Below are positions 60,329 to 64,000 of a stretch of DNA of 64,000 bases, one piece after another (position 1 is the first letter of the stretch; each line of letters begins with the position of its first letter). A model generated the notes under the pieces. It searched no databases and was not told where the DNA came from. It saw nothing but the letters and a program-made list of their open reading frames with translations. The stretch is taken from contig CAJJDP010000136.1 in NCBI GenBank assembly GCA_905182995.1, forward strand, positions 50,625-114,624. Direction: 5' to 3'. The stretch comes from Paramecium octaurelia. Lineage: Eukaryota; Ciliophora; Oligohymenophorea; Peniculida; Parameciidae. The position numbers and the translations under genes were made by a program.

Positions 60329-63030
60329 TCATCTACGTGAATAATAAAACTTGTCTATCTTATCATCTAACACTTTTCTATACGGTTTGTTATTAAAATT
60401 TGGTATTGAGGAGTTTTGTATTATGTTGGTGCTCTCAGCTAATTCTTGATCCAATTTGGAACCTATTGTATTGTAATTGTAATCTGTTGTGTATCTATTT
60501 TAATACCAACTCTGAGGTGGGGACTTTGGCTTATTCTAGTTCTCTTCTTAATTTTTAGGTTGAGCATACGTAACTGTTGGTTACTCCACCTTTCTTTTAT
60601 CTTATCTAGGTGAGGGATGGGGTGAAGGTATTTTATTTTGTGACCCAATCTTTTCTGTAGGATATTTAGGAGTTTCTAAAATTGATGATTATTTATCTTA
60701 TTTTGTTAACATAGGAGGTCTTGGCGGTTGCTCCACTGGTTTTTTCGGTTTTTCTTCCTTAGGGGAAAATGAATGTTATTGTCTCTTTTTAGCTTCCCTG
60801 TCCTCTCTTTCCTTTTACTTTTTATCCTTTTTCGCTTATTTCAGACTCAGTATATCCAATTAAGAGGCATCACTCTATTTCTTTTAAGCTTTATTATTGT
60901 TGTTGCCTAATTAATGAATGGGGTAGTTATTTGGTTGAGCTTGTGGCGAATAATATTGATCATTCATCATTGGATAATGGTTTTGAACTGGCTGTTAATT
61001 ACCTCCTTTCATTTGAGGATTTTAAGGCTGCATTGGATTTTGATATGGATTTTAATACATATTTTAAGGTTGATTGTTAGGTTAAGGTGGAAATTATTAA
61101 AAATTATTATTATTATTGTATTAAATAGGTTAATACATTGGTGCTTATTATTACACATTTTGTTTTTTATCATTTGCCATACTTGCTACTAATCTGAATT
61201 CTACAAATGATATGTATTCATCACTATTCAAATTGAACACTTTGAATAAATCTGCCATTTCTTCAACCGTTAATTACCCGTTTAAACTCCATATTAATTG
61301 ACTAAATTCTTAGAAATTTAAGAAGTTGTCCTTATCATAATCAAATTATTAGAATAGACTCAACACATCCATTTACTTTGATTTTATAATATTTCTTATC
61401 ATTAGAATTGTTCTTTCTAGCTTATCACTTCTTCCAAAACCAGCTCCTGCTGGAATCGACACTGAACTTTTCATTTAATTTTAAGGAAATAATGAAGGTT
61501 GAACTTAAGGTTAAGGTTAAGGTTGGGGAAAGAATTATTGTTATTGAGGCTGATTTGGATTAACGGGAAACTAATTCTATTGCTATTAATAACCTATTGG
61601 CTATTATTAATATTATGGCTATTAATAACCAATAGGTTACTACTACTACTACACTTATTATTATTAATAGTTAACTGGTTATTAAAATGGATTCATTTAT
61701 TATTATTATTAGGGTACCTATTAGTTAAATTGATTTTATTTTTATTATCCAAAATCTAATGGTGAATTATTATTATTTTTAGGCAATTGTGTTTATTTAT
61801 TTTATAAATTATCTGGCTTATTGATCTTGAAAAATGCCATTCTTGTATTATTACTACTAATCCATAATTTAAACTCATCAAACGAGATGCTATTACTTCC
61901 ATCCTTATCTATCTATTAGAATATGTAATAACAATCTTCTTTTGTTACCTTCTTGTCAATCATACTGATAAATGTTGTAAATTCATCAAAATCTAGTAAT
62001 CCATTATGATTAGCATCTATTTTCTAATAAACATCCTACAAATCTAGGTTCTTTTTGATTATCTTCTGTCTTATTTGAGTCATTAAATATTTCTTATTAT
62101 CCTTCACAATTTCTTCATTCTTATTTTGCAATTTGGCATTGATTATTGGATGAGACAGCACTTTAGTCCAATCGAATCTTTTCTCTATGATTATATGAAT
62201 ACAATATTACCCTCTTGGTAAACTAGACACCCTTCTATAAACGATTTCATCCCCCCAGACATTTAACCCTATTGAATTTCAAACTTTTTAGATCGACAGA
62301 ATTTTAAATACTCGTCTATGCTGGAAGCCTGAAAAGGTAAAATTCCAGTAAGACATTCATAAACAATAACTCCCAAAGACCAAATATCACATTTATTTGA
62401 ATATTTAGCTTTATTTTCTAGTACCTGGGGTGCAGAATAATAAAATTGTTGGGGTTTAGTCTTATTGTCCTTTTTGAAACTTTCTATGGTCTTAACAAAA
62501 CCAGGATCTAGATTGTTTATTCATTGATAAGTACCTGAAATAATATATGATCCATTGTCGTAAAGGATGTTGCTAGGTCTTAAATCTCTATGGATTATAC
62601 CTTGCTTAATTAATTCTGAAAAGCCATCGATGAGATCGTTGATCAGTTTGATTGTTTCCGTTTCAGGCAATTTTCTTTGCTTTTACAGAATTCTAATACT
62701 TAGTTGTAATATTACGTTTGCAAATTGGATTATCGATAAGGACAAACGACATAGAAAAATGTTTAGGACTCAATGACTTCTATTATTGGGTTGATTTTGG
62801 GATGCTTGAGCTTTTGCATGAGTGCCATCTCTTCGGTCAAAGCTGCTGACATTATGTTGTCATCTTTCAATAATGATTTCTACAACAATCGAAGGACAAC
62901 TTCCTAGTTATTCTTTTTATTGATCCCTTTATGTAACTAATTATTAATAAATTAACCATACTTTCCCTAGAGTTCCTTATCCAATGCATTCGTTAGAATT
63001 AAAAGTAAAATCCCCTATATTTCTAGACAT
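60329..63030 (-). CDS. CDPK-like kinase with altered catalytic motifs, four EF-hands and Gln/Pro-rich regions
   Basis: 866 residues with four introns (25, 23, 27 and 26 nt). Kinase region: CIGQGTLGKLHKGINKK, EVVLRLLQKS (Arg where the ATP-binding Lys is expected), KLKHPKINPIIEVIE, GIIHRDLRPSNILYDNG (about residue 129), ISDPGFVK (DPG for DFG), [33 protein letters not shown]-hands follow: DANHNGLLDFDE and DKDGSNSISFDE (about residues 305-350) and two more near 530 and 566 (DYDKDNFLNFQE, NLNSDEYISFVE). Between and after them are long Gln/Pro/Asn tracts coded by TAA/TAG, with repeated PIGYQQ units, and a charged C-terminus. Plus-strand Leu/Ile-rich ORFs at 60914-61759 are shadows. Calcium-regulated signalling is likely; catalytic activity is uncertain. 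Confidence 0.85.
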
Positions 63031-63194
63031 ATATTTTTGATAATATAAATAAATCAAAGAAATTATGAGTAAACATAGGTTCTTATATTATACAAATCAA
63101 GACTCATAAACTAAATTTATAGTATATAAAATTACAACATAAATTCTTGCTTCAACCGATTTTTTATTAATCTTTAAATTACCAATTTATATAA

Positions 63195-63776
63195 ATGGAG
63201 CCTTCAAAATATCAATATCTGATGACAGATGAGTACTTCTTAGAACACAATGAATCCTATTCTGCATTTTCTTTTGGAGATATTTAATTTTTTGTGAATT
63301 TAAATGACTTCGAAGCTCCAATTTTTTAACCCTCCAAAATTCAAAATCCCTATGCAAGTCTCATTGGGAACTATTGTATCTCTGGTATCATGACTATTTA
63401 TAGAATATTAGATTCATCCATTTTGTTCATCAATAAAGTTGATCCAATATTTGTTGCTATCAGACTACTAAGAAATAAATTAGCAAATGAGTAATAAGCC
63501 AAATCTATTGAGTTTGAGAACATCTTCGACAATGAAGACACCTTTCAAATTTATCTAAGTAAATGCAGATCCATTAGGGAGAACTTTGACAGTATAAGTA
63601 TCACAAAAGAGGTCGGTGATGAACTATATGTGAAATTGGACAAAGGAAGACTATTTCAATTTTTAGATATCAAATACAACAACATTCGCCAATATTCCTA
63701 ATAGGGTATTTATTTTGTAAATGATTGCAATTAAAAAAAATAAGATGGTACTTAATAATTTAAAACTAGAATTTGA
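63195..63776 (+). CDS. possible RNase H2 subunit B
   Basis: 193 residues, no intron. The first half has NYCISGIMTIYRILDSSILF then INKVDPIFVAIRLL, which resembles the conserved KVDPLFLLL block of RNASEH2B. The second half (LSKCRSIRENFDSISI, EVGDELYVKLDKGRLFQFLD) resembles the C-terminal helix-turn region of that subunit (VGDxxYY...KTLxWL). RNase H2 removes ribonucleotides from DNA; subunit B is structural and forms the triple barrel with subunit C. The match is from remembered motifs and short, and the protein is shorter than the human one (about 310), so the assignment is tentative. It shares a 164-bp divergent upstream region with the CDPK-like gene. Confidence 0.5.
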
Positions 63777-63807
63777 GTTGTAAGCTTGTATTCTATTTAA
63801 ATAATAT

Positions 63808-64000
63808 ATGGGGGATCAATTATTTAATGAGTTTGAGGCTGCAAGGAAGCTTATTGTACATAATTAGATAACAAACTCTAATGTAGTAATCGATTAAGTT
63901 CATAGAGAGGAAAAAGCAGATCGAGGGGATAAGGAAAATCAATAGAAAAGGAACACTAACTAAGAAAAATAAAAGGCATCAGAAACCAAAACTTTAGAAG
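63808..64000 (+). CDS. 5' part of a Gln/Lys-rich hypothetical protein (runs off window)
   Basis: Starts MGDQLFNEFEAARKLIVHN and continues without TGA to the window edge with VVIDQVHREEKADRGDKENQ and QKRNTNQEKQKASE. Charged and probably disordered or coiled coil. Only 31 bp separate its ATG from the preceding stop. No family can be assigned from the visible 64 residues. Confidence 0.6.

Noticed and set aside
61495..61530. GGTTAA hexamer repeats resembling telomeric sequence
   Set aside because: They are internal, only a few units long, and lie in frame inside the CDPK-like gene, where they code Pro-Gln on the other strand.
60914..61759. Leu/Ile-rich plus-strand ORFs
   Set aside because: Antisense shadows of the Gln/Pro/Asn-rich linker of the minus-strand kinase gene; TAA and TAG Gln codons read as TTA and CTA Leu.

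Overview
The window looks like ciliate macronuclear DNA, most probably from a Paramecium species. It is very AT-rich. Genes only read through when TAA and TAG are taken as glutamine and TGA as the sole stop. Introns are tiny (about 18-35 nt, mostly GTA...TAG), intergenic gaps are short, and products are typical of a ciliated cell (central-pair protein SPEF2, CFAP77, PLK, NEK, CDPK-like kinase, PTEN, divergent tubulin). I translated with that code; most standard-code ORFs over about 60 codons here are pieces or shadows of intron-containing genes.

Left part (1-20.4 kb): an E2-like gene with Ser at the catalytic Cys site, a CK1-like kinase, then a low-gene region that is largely an assembly problem. 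Three single 'n' bases (7822, 14857, 18971) are each flanked by near-perfect direct repeats: 3426-7821 = 7823-12219, 12761-14856 = 14858-16953, 17584-18970 = 18972-20358. The simplest reading is that four contigs with overlapping ends were joined without merging. The region therefore really holds one MORN-like repeat gene, one small hypothetical gene, one divergent alpha-tubulin and some decayed coding sequence, each seen wholly or partly twice.

Middle part (20.6-46.6 kb): a sugar-type MFS transporter, a WD40 protein, a START-domain protein, a copine relic, CFAP77, two short Myb-like genes (29.4 and 43.4 kb), a polo-like kinase, two unrecognised genes, a small secreted protein, a UBA/PUB protein, a NEK kinase, a MAP3K-like pseudokinase and three small unrecognised genes.

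Right part (46.6-64 kb): very dense. SPEF2/CPC1 homologue, ULK-like kinase, coiled-coil protein, eIF2A, AGC-like pseudokinase, small membrane protein, secreted coiled-coil protein, PTEN homologue, CDPK-like kinase with four EF-hands, a possible RNase H2 subunit B and the start of another gene. Genes alternate strand freely and there is no operon logic; several pairs are separated by only 4-33 bp. The set is rich in kinases, three of which lack or alter key catalytic residues.

I see no tRNA, rRNA, CRISPR, intact transposon or telomere. The most notable biological signals are the Cys-to-Ser E2, the K40-less and tail-less alpha-tubulin, the pseudokinases, the relaxed splice-site usage and the near-zero-length intergenic regions. 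I found no obviously new multi-gene system.
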